Below, one piece after another: positions 4,830-6,064 of a stretch of 6,064 nt of DNA. This DNA is from Pseudomonadota bacterium (GTDB taxonomy: Bacteria; Pseudomonadota; Alphaproteobacteria; Caulobacterales; Aquidulcibacteraceae). How positions within the stretch are numbered: the stretch's first letter is position 1; every line of letters starts with the position of its first letter. A program made the translations under genes and the position numbers. Location of the stretch: assembly GCA_023410295.1 (NCBI GenBank), contig JAEYPY010000277.1, positions 1 through 6,064 on the forward strand, written 5' to 3'. Below the pieces are notes generated by a model. It searched no databases. It saw only the letters and a program-made list of their open reading frames with translations, and was not told the origin of the DNA.

Positions 4830-6064
4830 ATGAAGCGGTGGATGATCGCAGCTGGCGTGCTGGCGCTGATGGGCCTTGGCGGCTTCTTGGCGCTGAAAAC
4901 GTGGGGCTATTACCTGCCCGGGCTCCTTTCAAGCATTCGCGATCCAATCGCGCCGAACCAGCCGGTGAGTTGGGCGCAAGGGCCGGAGACGCCGTCCCAA
5001 GGCGAGCGCCCGCCCAACATCATCGTCATCGTCGCCGACGATCTCGGCTTTAACGACATCTCGCGCCATGGCGGCGTCGCGGGCGGGCGCGTGCGCACCC
5101 CCCACATCGATGCGCTCGCCGAGCAAGGCGTCAGCGTCGATATCGCCTACGCCGCCAACGCCACCTGCTCGCCCTCGCGCGCCGCGATCATGACCGGCCG
5201 CTATCCCACGCGCTTCGGCTTTGAATTCACCTCCGCGCCGGTCGCCTTCTCCCGCTATCTTTCGCACGGCGACGCGGACGATCTGCACCGGCCCCTCTTT
5301 CACGAAGAACGCGTCGCCGCCATGCCGCCGGTGGAATCCCTCGGCGTGCCGGCAAGCGAAACCACGATTGCCGAAGTGCTGCGCACGCGCGGCTATCGCA
5401 CGCTGCACGTCGGCAAGTGGCACCTCGGCGAAACGCCCGACATGCGCCCCGAGGCGCAAGGCTTCGATGAAAGCCTCGGCTTCATGGCGGGCGCCGGCAT
5501 GTTCCTGCCGCGCAACGATCCCAACGCCGTCAACGCCTATCTGCCGTTCGATCCGATCGATCGCTTCATCTGGGCCAACTTGCCCTACGCTGTGCAATTC
5601 AACGGCGGCCAGCGCTTCCGCCCTGAAGGCTACATCACCGACTATTTCGCTGATGAAGCCGTCGCCGCTATCGAGGCTAACCGCAACCGCCCGTTCTTTC
5701 TCTACCTCGCCTTCAACGCACCGCACACGCCGCTGCAAGCGACGCGCGCCGATTACGACGCGCTCGCCGACATCGAGGATCACACCGAGCGTGTCTATGG
5801 CGCGATGATCCTCGCACTCGACCGCGGCGTCGGCCGCGTCATGCAGGCGCTCCGGGACAATGGCGTCGATGAGAACACGCTCGTCATCTTCACCAGTGAC
5901 AATGGCGGCGCCTGGTATGTCGGCATGCCCGAGATCAACGCGCCGTTCCGCGGCTGGAAGGCAACCTTCTTCGAAGGCGGCATCCGCACGCCATTCTTTG
6001 CGCGCTGGCCTGGCCGCTTGCCCGCTGGCGCGCGCGTCGAAGGCCCAGTTACACACATGGACAT
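4830..6064 (+). CDS. Type I (Cys-type) sulfatase with N-terminal membrane segment (3' partial)
   Basis: Arylsulfatase-family enzymes hydrolyse sulfate esters using a formylglycine made from an active-site Cys. The visible 411 residues include IVIVADDLGFND with metal ligands Asp70/Asp71. Cys113 lies in the signature CSPSRAAIMTGR (C-x-P-S-R-x4-T-G), with Arg117. Then come GKWHLG (Lys196, His198), NAPHTP (His299), FTSDNGG (Asp357, Asn358) and RGWKATFFEGGIRTP (Lys377). All core residues expected of the family are present. Residues 5-22 form one hydrophobic helix after MKRW, with no clear AxA cleavage site, so an uncleaved membrane anchor with a periplasmic catalytic domain is likely. The frame is open to the window edge, and the missing C-terminal part is probably 50-200 residues. 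The gene is divergent from the dehalogenase and downstream of the palindromic operator. The FGE at 2337 can supply the Cys113 modification. The substrate is unknown; alkaline phosphatase-superfamily relatives such as phosphonate hydrolases are less likely given the motif set. Confidence 0.95.
   Translation, partial: MKRWMIAAGVLALMGLGGFLALKTWGYYLPGLLSSIRDPIAPNQPVSWAQGPETPSQGERPPNIIVIVADDLGFNDISRHGGVAGGRVRTPHIDALAEQGVSVDIAYAANATCSPSRAAIMTGRYPTRFGFEFTSAPVAFSRYLSHGDADDLHRPLFHEERVAAMPPVESLGVPASETTIAEVLRTRGYRTLHVGKWHLGETPDMRPEAQGFDESLGFMAGAGMFLPRNDPNAVNAYLPFDPIDRFIWANLPYAVQFNGGQRFRPEGYITDYFADEAVAAIEANRNRPFFLYLAFNAPHTPLQATRADYDALADIEDHTERVYGAMILALDRGVGRVMQALRDNGVDENTLVIFTSDNGGAWYVGMPEINAPFRGWKATFFEGGIRTPFFARWPGRLPAGARVEGPVTHMD

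Noticed and set aside
4929..6056. Long (375-codon) open frame on the minus strand
   Set aside because: It lies opposite the sulfatase, whose full motif set is on the plus strand. The antisense protein shows no recognisable domain, and long antisense frames are usual in GC-rich coding DNA.

Overview
The window is GC-rich and gene-dense, with third codon positions mostly G or C. Gene families and gene style suggest an alphaproteobacterium, possibly from the Caulobacterales/Hyphomonadaceae region. This is an inference from composition and protein flavour; no taxonomic marker is present.

Layout, left to right. (1) Positions 1-917 (+) hold the 3' part of a TIR-domain protein: a Pro/Ala-rich linker, a beta-rich middle domain and a C-terminal TIR domain. 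Its 5' end lies outside the window. (2) Positions 890-2137 (-) encode an FAD-dependent amine oxidase-type flavoenzyme that converges on, and overlaps, the TIR gene. (3) Positions 2206-2281 (+) hold a tRNA with anticodon CAT and an encoded CCA end (elongator Met or Ile2), followed by a weak terminator-like hairpin. (4) Positions 2337-3248 (+) encode a formylglycine-generating enzyme (FGE) with both catalytic cysteines and a lipoprotein signal. (5) Positions 3245-3817 (-) encode a TetR-type repressor, translationally coupled (ATGA overlap) behind a type I haloalkane dehalogenase at 3814-4719 (-). (6) Positions 4720-4829 are a compact divergent control region with a sigma-70-like promoter and overlapping palindromes. 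(7) From 4830 (+) to the window end runs a Cys-type sulfatase with an N-terminal membrane segment, 3' truncated.

How the genes may work together. The sulfatase carries the C-x-P-S-R core that FGE oxidises to formylglycine, so a maturase and a client sulfatase are both present, about 1.6 kb apart. Between them sits a dehalogenase/TetR operon whose control region is shared with the sulfatase. The 17-bp palindrome covers the predicted sulfatase transcription start and lies just upstream of the dehalogenase. The simplest reading is a small regulated module for removing sulfate and halide groups from organic substrates, with TetR as the substrate-responsive switch. The protein families are clear. 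The joint regulation and shared pathway are inference.

There is no CRISPR array, insertion sequence or attachment site that I can see. All gene-free stretches are shorter than 300 bases.
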